From NCBI RefSeq assembly GCF_019320115.1, contig NC_089581.1, positions 10,169,707 to 10,233,706 on the forward strand: a stretch of 64,000 nucleotides of DNA. Reading direction: 5' to 3'. The position numbers and the translations under genes are program-made. Below are positions 10,563 to 20,411 of the stretch, in pieces (within the stretch, counting starts at the first letter, position 1; the number at the start of each line of letters is the position of its first letter). The notes under the pieces are model-generated. The model ran no database searches. It saw only the letters and a program-made list of their open reading frames with translations, and was not told the origin of the DNA. Source of the DNA: Miscanthus floridulus (lineage: Eukaryota; Streptophyta; Magnoliopsida; Poales; Poaceae).

Positions 10563-12081
10563 ATGGAGGTGGCGAGGGCGGGTCTGGACGTGGACAAGCT
10601 CACCTACGAGATCTTCTCCATCCTCGAGAGCAAGTTCCTGTTCGGCTACGACGACCCCAAGCTCTTCGCGCCGGCCTCCGCGGGGGCCTCGCCGTCTCCG
10701 GGGACGGCCTCGGCCGCCGCGTCGTCGTCGGGGAAGGCGACACCGACCAGGTCATCTCCAGCGGCGGGGACGAAGGTTTGCATACTGTCGATCGACGGCG
10801 GCGGGCGCGCCGCGGACGGGCTGCTGGCCGGCGCGGCGCTGGTGCGGCTGGAGGCGTCGCTGCGGCGGCGCACGGGGGACGACGGCGCCAGGCTGGCCGA
10901 CTTCTTCGACGTCGCCGCGGGGTCCGGCGCCGGGGGCGTGCTGGCGGCCATGCTCGTCGCGCGGGGACCCGACGGCCGCCCGCGCTTCTCAGCGGACGAC
11001 GCGCTCGCGTTCCTCCTGCGCAGCCTCCGCCGTGGTGGTGACGGTGGCGGCTGCTGGTCCGACGCCCAGAGCCACCAGGGCCTGCGGGGGCTATTCCAGT
11101 TCCGCCGCCCGGGCGGCGGCGGCGGCGGCGCCGCGGCGTTCCGGAGGGTGTTCGGCGACCTGACGCTGCGGGACACGGTGCGTCCCGTTCTGGTGCCCTG
11201 CTACGACCTGGCGACGGCGGCGCCGTTCCTCTTCTCGCGCGCCGACGCCGTGGAGACCCGCGCCTACGACTTCCGCCTCCGCGACGTCTGCGCCGCCACG
11301 TGCGCGGGGTCAGCGGTGGTGGAGACCCGGGCCTGCGACGGGTCCACGCGCATCGCCGCGGTCGGCGGCGGCGTCGCGCTCGGGAACCCCACGGCGGCCG
11401 CCATCACGCACGTGCTCAACAACAGGCGCGACTTCCCGCTCGCCGCCGGCGTCGAGGACCTGCTCGTCGTCTCCATCGGCAGCGGCGAGGCCGACCAGAG
11501 AGAGAGGGAGTGGGAGCGGGGCGCCGCCTCCACGTCCCAGATCGTCAGGATCGCCGCCGAGGGCGTCGCTGACATGGTGGATCAGGCCGTGGCCATGGCA
11601 TTCGGACAGAATAGGACAACCAACTACATCCGCATACAGGTCAGTGCAGCGGTCTCGCCCGTCCCGGGTCGCTGTCCTCTTCTTTCACTGTGCTCCTCTG
11701 CTCGTTCCAGTGCAGAGTAATCTTGGTACACACTGACCCACTCCCTCCTTTTGCCGGCGACGCCCGCTTATTTGCATGCAGGCGACAGGGACGCCGCGAG
11801 GATCGAGCCGTGGCGCGGCCGCCGCCGCGGCGGCGGAGGCGGAGGAGATGCTGGCGCAGAGGAACGTGGAGTCGGTGCTGTTCCGCGGGAAGAAGGTGGC
11901 GGAGCAGACCAACGCGGAGAAGCTGGAGCGGTTCGCGCACGAGCTGGTCAAGGAGCGCGACCGGCGCAGGGCCAGCGCCAGCCCCGTCGCGGCCCCGGCC
12001 GTCGTCAAGCACCACCAGCCGTCGGCGGCGCCGGCGTCGTACTCGAGCCTCGTCAGCCACACGCTCGCGAGCATCATGTAG
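10563..12081 (+). CDS. group III patatin-related phospholipase A (pPLAIII-like)
   Basis: Two exons, 10563-11639 and 11782-12081, are joined by a 142-nt GT-AG intron in phase 0 and give 458 residues. The patatin domain starts with the oxyanion-type motif SIDGGGR (about residues 76-82). The elbow reads GSGAGG (120-125) where canonical patatins have G-x-S-x-G; position 122 is Gly instead of the nucleophilic Ser. The second motif reads AVGGGVALGNP (about 266-276) where the catalytic Asp-Gly-Gly would be. These replacements are typical of plant group III patatin-related enzymes, for which lipid acyl hydrolase activity and effects on growth, cell elongation and cellulose content have been reported. 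The C-terminal tail is Ala- and Arg-rich. ATG 10563 is chosen because it follows the TATA box and begins the conserved region; an upstream in-frame start at 10455 would add 36 residues. Promoter and leader are GC-rich. No disruption is seen. Confidence 0.9.
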
Positions 12082-12269
12082 GCCAACAGCCAGCAGCCAG
12101 CAGCCAACGGAATGGGCCCGCCCAACTGAGACCAGGTGTTTAGCCTGCCTGCTAGCTCTGTTCCTGTCCTGCGCCATGTCGATTCTTCAGTTTTGTATGT
12201 AAAAATGCAGGCCAGTTTAATTCTGTAGTGTAATCCGTATCGTCAGCTCAGCTGCATGTATTTATCAGT

Positions 12270-12381
12270 ATGTTCGTTGGTTGGTTTCTGGGCTGATAAG
12301 TCCGACTGGTGCTGATTCGTTGTGAGAGAAAAACATTGTACCATGGCTGATAAGCCTTGATTGAAACCAACCAACGAATAT
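12270..12381. mobile_element. short MITE, GTTCGTTGGTTGG family
   Basis: ATGTTCGTTGGTTGGTTTC at the left pairs with GAAACCAACCAACGAATAT at the right. The core reads TTGTGAGAGAAAAACA, shared with its relatives. It lies just beyond the 3' end of the patatin-like gene. Confidence 0.7.
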
Positions 12382-12442
12382 GATGTATGTATGTATTTTG
12401 AGAAAGAAAATGCTAGCTCGCGCATAGCTTGTGAGTTTACAT

Positions 12443-12557
12443 CCTGTTCGCTTGTTGGTTTCAACTAGCCCAAACCAGTCAACCAATAGTATTTTCCTCT
12501 CGCATAAAACCAGCACCAACCAGCTTAAACCAGCCCAGACACCAATCAGCGAACAGG
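12443..12557. mobile_element. short MITE, CCTGTTCGC family
   Basis: CCTGTTCGCTTGTTGGTTTC pairs with the right end CCAATCAGCGAACAGG. The core has the CTCTCGCATAAAACCAGCAC motif, the reverse of the GTGAGAGAAAA core of its sister copy at 12270. Confidence 0.75.
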
Positions 12558-14080
12558 CCCTTGAGCAGAGCTCGGAGCCCCTGACTGTGAACAAACCAAC
12601 CCTGGATGTGTTGGATCTTGGAAAATAATACAGGCCACCAAGTAGCTGGTAATCAGGACTCAGACTGTCTCTGGTGGTGTGTGGCCGTGTGGGGCTGCCT
12701 GTGTTTAGCTTCAAGGCAGGTAAATATTGCAATGATAGCTGATGCGAAGCATAATAAGTACGGAGTACTTAACAAAGTACTAGATGAAAGAAACTCGAGT
12801 GATCATAGAAGCCTGGAACACGTACCCCATAGGACCTTTTCGACGCCTGCGGGTTCTCATCAGACATGTTGTTACGGTACTCCTTGTACGTATGAATGCG
12901 CCTGCCGTCTTGGAGCTCGGGACCAGTGGTAATGCTGCCGCTGCTTCCAAAGTTTTCAGATACACTGTTCCGATCCGGCAGTTTTGCTGCTCGGAGTTCA
13001 CACCTGTTCGAGTCCAAGTGCTGCTTCAGAGCAGAAAACATGCATTCAGCACAGACCATGGAACAGGTAGCAGTGTAGCACCAGTGGCATTTGGTTCGTG
13101 TGCTCACATTGTGCTTTTTTTTTTTGTAATTAACGGTGCAAGTGAAGAGAAGTAGCAAGACCTGTTCCGAGTTTAGAGCTTGGGTAAACTACTGCACCTG
13201 CACTACTAAGCGTGAAGCAAAAAAGGCCATGACCACGTGTACGGGTGTGTGCATGTGATGGTAACTGAGCACCAAACACGGACAGGCCAGGGAGACATGG
13301 AGGCAGCAGGTGTGGGTTCAGCTCGATCTGCCGCAGCGTACGTAATTCATTTCTTTAACAAGAATCCTAAGGCGATGGTGGTGGTGCGCTCATGCCTGAT
13401 CCAACTGAATAAGTGGCGCTCTTCATGCGAGCGACGTGAGTCCGGCAACGCCGCTACCTGGAGGTGCCAACACGTGCTCAGCTAGCTGGGCATCACCTGT
13501 GTCTTCACGCGTCGGTGCTTGCAATTGCGTGCAATTGTTTTTCCCATAAGTACAACTAGCAAACATGCTGTACGTTGCAACGGGATTCAATACGTAGTGA
13601 GTTGTAGTACGGGTCAAGAGTTTCAGTCAAAAATTAAATTAACTTAGTGGTAAAAATCTTTGTTTCTTAGGAGTCAAAGATTAAAATGGATTTGACCTCT
13701 TATTTATTGTTTGTTTTTACCCTTATTATACTTATTAGAACACGAAAAAACCAGGTGGATAAAACAATGAAAACAAGATCAGAAAAGTCGAGCTAGTGTC
13801 AAAAACATCCACGAGTATAAAATTTGAGCATACTTGAAGCCAAGTAGAAAACAGTCATGACAAAATTAGAATGTACTCTAAAAAATAGCCATAGAAAAAA
13901 ATCAGAACATATTTAGAGCTAAGTGAAAAGCGTCCAAATGAACGTAAAGCAACACGTACTCGGAGCTAAGTAAAAACGGATAAACCAGAAAAGTGAAAAA
14001 AAAAACCCGAAAAGAAACTAAACAAAGAAATTCTACCCTTCTTTTCTCTTTATTAGATTTTTATTCTTGTATTTTTGCAT
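12558..14080. other. intergenic, no gene recognised
   Basis: Several open frames of 60 to 130 codons overlap on both strands at 12769-13158, but none has a domain, a plausible start context or matched splice sites. From about 13620 the sequence turns AT-rich. A short stretch of similar phrases (AAAATTTGAGCATA, AAATTAGAATGTA, AAATCAGAACATA followed by AGCTAAGTGAAAA) at 13800-13980 suggests an old degenerate tandem repeat. Confidence 0.45.
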
Positions 14081-14084
14081 TTGG

Positions 14085-14330
14085 ATTAAGATTCCTATTC
14101 CCGATTACTCGGAGTTGAAGAGATCTAATTGGATTAAGATTCCTAGTTGTTCATATATTATTATATTTTTCTATTTGGATTAAGATTTCTATTCACACGA
14201 AATCGAAGAGATCTAATTGGATTAGGATTCCTAGTTATCCATATTATTATATTTTTCCTATTTGAATTAAGATTCATATTCAGCCAAAATCGGAGAGATC
14301 TAATTGGATTAGGATTCCTAGTTATATAAA
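14085..14330. repeat. three-copy tandem repeat, about 85 bp unit
   Basis: The phrase AGAGATCTAATTGGATTAG (or TTAAG) followed by GATTCCTAGTT and an ATATTATTATATTTTTC block occurs three times, at about 14119, 14207 and 14295. The last copy is cut short by TATATAAAGAGAAAGG. Copies differ by substitutions. Confidence 0.8.
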
Positions 14331-15944
14331 GAGAAAGGCTATAGGCGGTTTTCCACATTCACAAGTTAAGGGATGACCAGACCAGTGGAGAGAAATTTTG
14401 TCTCTTTATTATTAGGTATAGATATAGATATAATTTCATTAGATGCTATATACTAGCGGTATTTTTTTAGTGAGGCTAAAGTGCTTTGGAGCATGCTGCA
14501 AGGTTTAATATTACTCTAGTACATGTTAATTAACGCATCTTATTTATGAGAATCAATAATGTAAGTTCTCAACAATGTAGTTTCCCTTTATTTTATTTTG
14601 CCACTTTTTTTTTGGTGGTAGTGGCCTAGTGGGTGGAAGATTGTACCGACCCTAATTATCCTTGCTAATGCACATGTGGGCCATGTTAGGGTTAGATTAA
14701 CCCAGTACATAATCTATTGTATATGATAACAAAGGTTGGACCTACATCTCGTCCTCCTTTTTGGACGTATGAATGAAGGTGGTCAAGCAGCAACATTGAA
14801 GGTAATCATGTAAACTAACCGCGCACCGGACCAAACCATGCTACAGCTAGGTAAATAGACAAAGCATCATCACTTCACGAGGTAGCTAGGTTACAACTTA
14901 CAAGCTACTACTACTAAGCTAGCAATGCTGGTGCATGCAAGGGGTAGCAGCTCCAGCCTCCACCCTCAGGCAGTAACCACTAACCACCAGTCCACCGCCA
15001 CTCCTCAGTCTCATCAGTACAGACAGCGCCTGCGGCAGGGGAGAATAGAAAAATTAGCACATCATCACTCACCTTTATTACCCAGAGTTAATTATGCTGC
15101 TCGCATGCTAGGGCAGCAGCAAGACAAGAGATTACGGGCAGCAGCAACTTAACCAGGAATCACTCACCAGGTGGCGCGACCTCCGCATCACCGTGACACC
15201 GTCGTCCACTCTTGCCTGGCTGCCTGCCTGCAATGTCCGGTGTCCCTTCCGTCGTCCGTCCCGGCTGCTTTGGATTCCATGCCTGCGCGGCTGCACAGGT
15301 ATTTAGGCGCAGAGGCCACACACGTGTAACTTTTACTGCGTGAATGAATAATCCATCTGCATATGCCATCACTTGTGTGTGCATGCAAGTAGCCGGCCGA
15401 GAATCTCGCATGCACGCACGCAGCCGGGAGCTCAATCGATCTCATCTTGAGCCACCTTTGCAAAGCATGCCGCAGCATCCATCGCGGAAACAGGCGTGCT
15501 TGTGGTTACCGATCGTGCATAGGAAAGGCTAGCTATTTCTTTGTTTGCTTCTTCGCAAGGTGTGCGAGTTGGTTGAGCAGTTGCCCGTTTGGCCTTTCGC
15601 TGCTGGTAATGTTTGTTTACCGTGGATGTCAGGGATTGTTTAGGGATCTAGGATCTTTCATCACATGTTGACTACAGTAGGCTTCTAGCACTAGTTTTTC
15701 TAACCTCTTCCCTGCAGCTTTACTATTTTCCATATTAATTAGCTAGTGGGGTTTGAATATGAGTATATAGACAAGTTAGACCTGCAGTGTTTGTCCAGGA
15801 ATCCCTCTTCTGCGGCATCGCTCTGAAAACGCTATAAAACTGTCACGACCACGTCCGGAACTGTTTGCTTCTGGCTCTTTCGTTGTCGTCCTCCACTCCA
15901 CCTTGTGTTGACACGGTGACCACTATTATATTCATTTTCAATCA

Positions 15945-15947
<3 letters not shown>
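14331..15947. other. intergenic, no gene recognised
   Basis: A run TTATTAGGTATAGATATAGATATA (split here as TTATTAGGTATAG and ATATAGATATA) near 14410-14432 resembles the end of a repeat element. The rest shows only short open frames without domains on either strand. Confidence 0.4.

Positions 15948-16019
<72 letters not shown>
15948..16019. repeat. (AT)n microsatellite, about 36 units
   Basis: An uninterrupted run of alternating A and T about 72 bp long. It makes an artificial open frame of alternating Tyr and Ile. Confidence 0.97.
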
Positions 16020-16020
<1 letters not shown>

Positions 16021-16138
16021 CGGCTGTCAGCATTTATTTATTTATTTATATCAAAGGAAATCTTTTTGCCATTATCATACGGTTAGTTGGAGGATATTTT
16101 TCTTGAGTACGAAATACCGAAACCGATACATACCATGA

Positions 16139-16340
16139 CCCTATTCGCTTTGCTGAAAAGCTATGGCTAAAAGTACTGTTCGCTGATTTATTCAGCCTGT
16201 TCGCTTGTTGGTTTCAGCCAGGGCTTATCAGCCAGCCAACAGTGTTTTTCTCTCACAACAAACCAGCACCAGCCGGGCTTATCAGTCCAGAAACCAACCA
16301 GCGAACAGGCCGAGAGAAAAACACGGTTCGTCGAACAGGG
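16139..16340. mobile_element. short MITE, CCCTATTCGC family, interrupted
   Basis: The left half CCCTATTCGCTTTGCTGAAA ... CTGTTCGCTGATTTA and the right half GAGAGAAAAACACGG ... GTCGAACAGGG together match one member of the family. It is split by a second member at 16195-16310. Without the insert the element is about 86 bp. Confidence 0.65.
16195..16310. mobile_element. short MITE nested inside its relative
   Basis: GCCTGTTCGCTTGTTGGTTTC pairs with AAACCAACCAGCGAACAGGC as near-perfect termini of about 20 bp. The core is TTTTTCTCTCACAACAAACC. The insertion lies inside the GCTGATTT-GAGAGAAAA core of the outer copy. Confidence 0.8.
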
Positions 16341-16626
16341 CCCGTGGATCCTACTAACTACCCAACATAAATTGGCCGGTGTGCTCCAAGAAACGCAAAC
16401 AGGAAAATGAAATGCTTCCCACATAGCATCCGAAACAGGTAAGTAGGCGAGCTTTCCGATCCGGTATTGATTTGCCGCATCAATTGAGTAGAAAATGACT
16501 GCTTACTTGACACAGATGACTAGTTTGATGGACCATTAGTACTAGGACCCATACATCTAACATCTGCTGTGAGCCTGTTACTGCTCCAGCAACGTGTAAC
16601 GGTCTTCGATTAAGGGCCTCTTTCAA

Positions 16627-16730
16627 TAGCTTAATGTGGCTTCGGATTTCCTACCGTAGCACACTACAGCAGAAACTAGTGAAGCCACCCCATACTAACT
16701 TCATCAATCTCTCCTTGCCACATTAAGCTA
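16627..16730. repeat. 14-bp inverted repeat, possible small MITE
   Basis: TAGCTTAATGTGGC (16627-16640) is the exact complement of GCCACATTAAGCTA (16717-16730), separated by 76 bp. Flanking GGCCTCTTTC and GAGAAAAGAGGAC also pair partly, so a short inverted-repeat element is plausible. Confidence 0.6.
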
Positions 16731-16886
16731 TATATATGGTGCGAAGAGAAAAGAGGACTAAGTCACACACAGGAAGCTTTCAGAAGAATTGTTGCCCACC
16801 TGTTAAGAACCATCAGTGAGCCTGCGAAGAGCGCGCCAGCAACGCGTGTTGCGACTGTGCTGAAATCTGACCCACACAAATTCAGG

Positions 16887-17362
16887 TTCATATACTTGAT
16901 CAAAAGGAATAATGTGGCTGCTACTTCAGCGTCAAAAGAAATTGAAAAGCTCATCACCCAAATAACATCGCCCCAGCTTAACCTTATAAGAAACATATAT
17001 CTTTAGCAAAATGCTAAAAAAACTCGGGCTACGAGGGGGTAAACACCCCCGAGCTATTTTAGCTTAAAGTAGAGGACTTCTCATCTAGTCCGAGAAAACC
17101 CCTAAACCCCATGCCCGGTGAGAGGCCCGGTCCATTTTACGTGTGCTTTCATATACTTGATGAAAAGGAATAATATGGCTGCTACTTCAGCGTTATGAGG
17201 AAATGACACAACAATACAAGTTTAGGGACCGGTAAAGTGCATTTTAGGAACGCGGGATGAAAAGCTCAAAATGCACTTTACTCAAAATGCACTTGGGAAC
17301 GTGAATAATAAGTGTGCTTCCGTACACGTGTGCTTTCATATACTTGATCAAAAGGAATAATA
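16887..17362. repeat. dispersed direct repeats, 46-bp unit, three copies
   Basis: TTCATATACTTGATCAAAAG with the following GAATAATGTGGCTGCTACTT occurs at 16887-16932, again with few changes at 17148-17193 and as a shorter 28-bp copy at 17335-17362. Between and around them lie palindromic blocks based on AAAGTGCATTTT and GGAACGCGGGA (17235-17420) and the hairpin CTCGGGCTACGAGGGG / CACCCCCGAG (17020-17053). Confidence 0.8.
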
Positions 17363-17454
17363 AGTGCATTTTGGGTGATGAGCTTTCATCTTTACATGTG
17401 CTTTGGGAACGCGGGACATGCGACGAAATTTTTTTCCATACCGCTGATTAAAAA

Positions 17455-17525
17455 TTCGCCTCACCAAGAATTCGAACTCTGGTCACGGAGAGGTTAGACC
17501 AACTGGTCTGGCAACCCGTAGGCGC
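17455..17525 (-). other. tRNA-like sequence, minus strand
   Basis: On the minus strand GACCAGTTGGTCTAA resembles an A-box/D-arm and GAGTTCGAATTC (17479-17468) a B-box. Stem pairing is only partial, and no adjacent poly-A tail was found. I read it as a tRNA relic or SINE head. Confidence 0.4.
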
Positions 17526-17689
17526 AAAATGCTAAAAATATGGCACGCTTTATTATCAACTGTTCCTGCAACAACTTGTGAGATGAACATGTGCATCTGA
17601 ACTCAAGTGATTTTTGTTCGTCACAATCAGGGTTCTTACTTCTTAAAGAAACCATACTTGCTCAACTAAAAAAACATCAGATTCTTATC

Positions 17690-17782
17690 AACCTGGCTTA
17701 TCGGTCATAGTACAGTATTTTTCTCTCATAACAAATCAGCGAATAGTACTTTTCAGTCTGGTTTATCAGCGAAACCAACAGG
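17690..17782. mobile_element. degenerate copy of the short GTTCGC MITE family
   Basis: CCTGGCTTATCGG ... TTTTTCTCTCATAACAAATC ... GCGAAACCAACAGGG keeps the family core and the right end, but the left terminus is lost. Confidence 0.55.
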
Positions 17783-18393
17783 GTAGTTTGGTGGAACAGT
17801 TGTTCCTTTGTATCATTTGTATTTGTGTCTGTACTTGTATTTGTACTTGTCTTTGTATGTTTCTTTTAATGAAATACAGGTATGTATATAAAAAATAATA
17901 ATATGTAGGCACGGCCTTTCGACAAACTTGGTGAATTTCCCGCGCGCTGTCGCGGGAATATAAAAGTAATTTTAATTGAGTTAAGAGGAGTAGGATGTAG
18001 AAGAATCAGACGTGATTTACGTACAAATGGCTTGTAAATTTTCTGCAATAAATTGTGGGCAGGGGTGTAATTGAAGACAAAAAAATCTATATGAACTTCA
18101 ATTGAATGCTGGACCGTGGGCATATATTTGTATCATGATTACTAATTGATTTAAATATGTTTAAAAATGATACATTAAAAGAGTTGCGTCAGTAGTCCAA
18201 CGTGAATGAACTAAAGAAAAGGCAACATGCTAATCTTTGATCTTTAACTTCATAAAAGAAAACACGGATCGCTAACTTCATAAAAGGCATATATATACCT
18301 GTGGATCGCTAACCTCGTAAAAGAATATTAAAAGTTAATGTACATTTTTTTAGTATGCAGTAAGAACAGATTGGGTATGAGAAAGTACTACTA
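17783..18393. other. intergenic, no gene recognised
   Basis: The minus-strand frame at 17866-18123 has no domain. A hairpin CCCGCGCGCTGTCGCGGG (17939-17956) and a repeated phrase GATCGCTAACTTCATAAAAG (about 18265, 18307) are the only structures noticed. Confidence 0.4.
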
Positions 18394-18401
18394 CCTGCTG
18401 A

Positions 18402-18596
18402 CAGTGTTTTCCTAAACGCTAAACGGTAAACAGTCGGTCACCTACCGTTTAGCTATTATTCAGGCAAAACGTCATATTAAACGGGCTAAACGGCCAATTA
18501 AACGGGGTAAACGGGTGATTAAACGGAAACGACGCACCACCGTGTAGCATTTACACGGTGTTTAAACGGGCTAAACGACCATTTAAGTAAGCAGTG
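18402..18596. mobile_element. small hAT-like MITE rich in AAACGG
   Basis: The 195-bp segment is flanked by an exact 8-bp duplication CCTGCTGA (18394-18401 and 18597-18604), the length made by hAT transposases. It begins CAGTGTTTTCCTAAACG and, read from the other side, CACTGCTTACTTAAATG, matching in 12 of 17 positions. The interior is a series of GCTAAACGG and TTAAACGGG units in both orientations. No coding sequence is present. Confidence 0.8.
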
Positions 18597-18758
18597 CCTG
18601 CTGATGATCCATGGTAGCCTCGGTACTTGTCTTTCTCAGACTTTTTGGAGGAAGAGGAACTGGCACGTTCTTAGACCTTGCTGACCAACAGCAAGTGGAG
18701 AAGCGCTGACTTAAAATCAGTAGCAGAGAGTCTGGGCTCCATGGATGCTTCGACTATA

Positions 18759-18890
18759 CCCGTTCGTTGGTCTGAAACTTGACTGAAACTGGCTGGTTTT
18801 GTGAGAGAGAAACACTATAGCGGCTGGTTGATGAACAATGTTCGCTGAGGAAGATCAGCCGGCTGGTCTGTACCAGACCAGCGAACACGC
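18759..18890. mobile_element. short MITE, CCGTTCGTTGG family
   Basis: CCCGTTCGTTGGTCTGAAAC at the left and CCAGACCAGCGAACACG at the right are imperfect inverted termini. The core TTTTGTGAGAGAGAAACACT is that of the family. Confidence 0.65.
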
Positions 18891-18900
18891 TCAATCAATC

Positions 18901-19010
18901 TGTTCGCTCGTTGGTTTTAGTCAGAGCTTATCAGCTAACCAATAGTATTTTCCTCTTACAACAAACCAGCACTAGTCGAGCTTATCGATCCAGAAACCAA
19001 CCAGCGAACA
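18901..19010. mobile_element. short MITE with ATC target duplication
   Basis: TGTTCGCTCGTTGGTTTTAG pairs with GAAACCAACCAGCGAACA. ATC flanks both ends (18898-18900 and 19011-19013). It follows its relative at 18759 after only ten bases. Confidence 0.7.
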
Positions 19011-19160
19011 ATCTGTATTTTGTGTCAAACGAACAGGGCGGAAGAGTTGTCAGTTTGGATCAAGGGTTCGTACTTGCCTCCTTGGGTTTATACTGTATAC
19101 ATGATCAGTTCAGTTGGGAGGTGAGCAGGTGATGGCAGGGGAAGAGGCTGGGGCTATCTT

Positions 19161-19278
19161 CGGCATGACTTATTGCTGTTTACGGCTGATTTATAGAGTT
19201 GATTTATTGTGAGAGAAAAATATTATTTTCATAATTGAAAAGTAGTGCTAATTCTGGTTGATAAGCTGAAACGAACAC
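19161..19278. mobile_element. degenerate copy of the short GTTCGC MITE family
   Basis: The core GATTTATTGTGAGAGAAAAA and the right end GATAAGCTGAAACGAACACG are recognisable. The left end (GGCATGACTTATTGCTG) is eroded. Confidence 0.5.
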
Positions 19279-19321
19279 GGCATAGGGCTAGAGATGACAA
19301 ACAGCGCGCGTGCAACATTCG

Positions 19322-19438
19322 GCCTATTCGCTGGTTGGTTTTTGGGCTGGTTTGGGCTGGTTGGTGCTGGTTTTTTGTGAGAGGAAAACACTGTTGGCTG
19401 GCTGGTTTGGACTGGTTGAAACCAACAAGCGAACAGGC
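19322..19438. mobile_element. short MITE, GCCTATTCGC family
   Basis: GCCTATTCGCTGGTTGGTTT pairs with GAAACCAACAAGCGAACAGGC. The interior is a run of GGCTGGTTTG-type units around the core TTTTGTGAGAGGAAAACACT. Confidence 0.78.
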
Positions 19439-19824
19439 TGATTGATTGGATAGGACTTTGTTTGTTTCGTGTTCCCAGAAAGTCACGAAAAATTGCTCGA
19501 TCATTAAGCCACCGATGGAGGAGGAACCGGGTGAAGGTGGATGTGTGGAAGTGGATGACATGGCTTAAGAAGATGATAGAGAAATAAGCTAGTGGGGTTT
19601 GGCTTTATAAGAGTTTAGGATAGGAGCCTCTTAAAAAATACTGAAGAAAAAGAATCATTCAGCAGATGCCCCGGAAACTTATAAGGCCCAGTTTGTCTGG
19701 GCTTCCCAGATGGGCTTTTGAAAGGCCGACATCCTCACTTTTCCTGCGAAAACCCACAAACAATAAATTAGGCCACGGCATGCTTCGTGGGCTTTTGCGG
19801 GAAGAAGAATCCACTCAGCCATCG

Positions 19825-19830
19825 TATATA
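19825..19830 (+). promoter_or_regulatory. possible TATA element of the inhibitor-3 gene
   Basis: TATATA in the context ATCGTATATACCGCC lies 183 bp before the ATG at 20013. It is the only TATA-like motif in an otherwise GC- and CT-rich leader. Confidence 0.4.
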
Positions 19831-20012
19831 CCGCCGTTTCCTCTCCAATTCCCACACCGCGTTCCGTTCCGTAACGCATTCGTCCATTCCCCAATCTCGC
19901 AGCGATTTGGCCCGACGAGGTCGCCTTCCGGCTGTGCTCGAGCCCGACGCCGCGCCGCTCCGCCCCTGCGACAGAGGAGGAGGAGGAGGAGAATCCCAAA
20001 TTCTCCATCTCC

Positions 20013-20411
20013 ATGGCAACGCGCGCGCCGCCGCAGTCTTCTTCGACCGGATCCGTGACGGTGACGATCGACCCGTCCCCCTCGTCGTCGTCCTCCACCG
20101 CCCCGCCCCCGGCGGCCGCGTCGGCGCCGGCGCCGGCCCCCGAGTCGGTGGTGCTGCGCCTGAAGCGGCGGGCCAAGAAGAAGGTGTCGTGGAAGGAGGG
20201 GACGGTGGACAACGAGGGCCTCGGCCGCAAGAGCTCGAAGAAGTGCTGCATATTCCACAAGGAGGTCCCCTTCGACGAGGACTGCAGCGACGACGAGGCC
20301 CCCGGCGGCGGTGGCCACCGGTGCCGTCGCCCTCATGGTGACGCCGGCGAGGGGACCAGCGGCGGCGGCGGCGGGTGCTCGTCCTCTTCCCACGACCATG
20401 GCCACCACTGA
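20013..20411 (+). CDS. protein phosphatase 1 inhibitor-3 (PPP1R11/YPI1 family)
   Basis: A single-exon frame of 132 residues. The centre (about residues 46-90) reads VLRLKRRAKKKVSWKEGTVD followed by EGLGRKSSKKCCIFHK and EVPFDEDCSDD, the conserved core of inhibitor-3. KVSW fits the RVxF-type docking motif that binds the catalytic subunit of protein phosphatase 1, and the CC-x-FHK segment is also conserved. The N-terminal third is Ser-, Pro- and Ala-rich and probably disordered; the C-terminus is Gly- and His-rich and ends HDHGHH. In plants, as in yeast and animals, the protein binds and inhibits PP1, mainly in the nucleus by analogy. The start is the first ATG (context CATCTCCATGGCAAC) that keeps the whole core in frame. 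Long minus-strand frames here are shadows of the GC-rich sequence. Confidence 0.92.
   Translation: MATRAPPQSSSTGSVTVTIDPSPSSSSSTAPPPAAASAPAPAPESVVLRLKRRAKKKVSWKEGTVDNEGLGRKSSKKCCIFHKEVPFDEDCSDDEAPGGGGHRCRRPHGDAGEGTSGGGGGCSSSSHDHGHH

Noticed and set aside
10219..11163. 314-codon plus-strand frame overlapping the patatin gene
   Set aside because: Shadow frame of the GC-rich exon; its Arg- and Pro-rich translation has no domain, while the other frame encodes a full patatin domain.
12769..13158. Overlapping frames of 123 and 129 codons
   Set aside because: No domain, no promoter or splice signal, and both strands open equally, as expected by chance.
15865..16086. 73-codon frame with a Tyr-Ile repeat
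   Set aside because: Translation of the (AT)n microsatellite.
19679..20408. Minus-strand frames of 193 and 197 codons over the inhibitor-3 gene
   Set aside because: Shadows of GC-rich coding sequence; the plus frame holds the conserved inhibitor-3 core.
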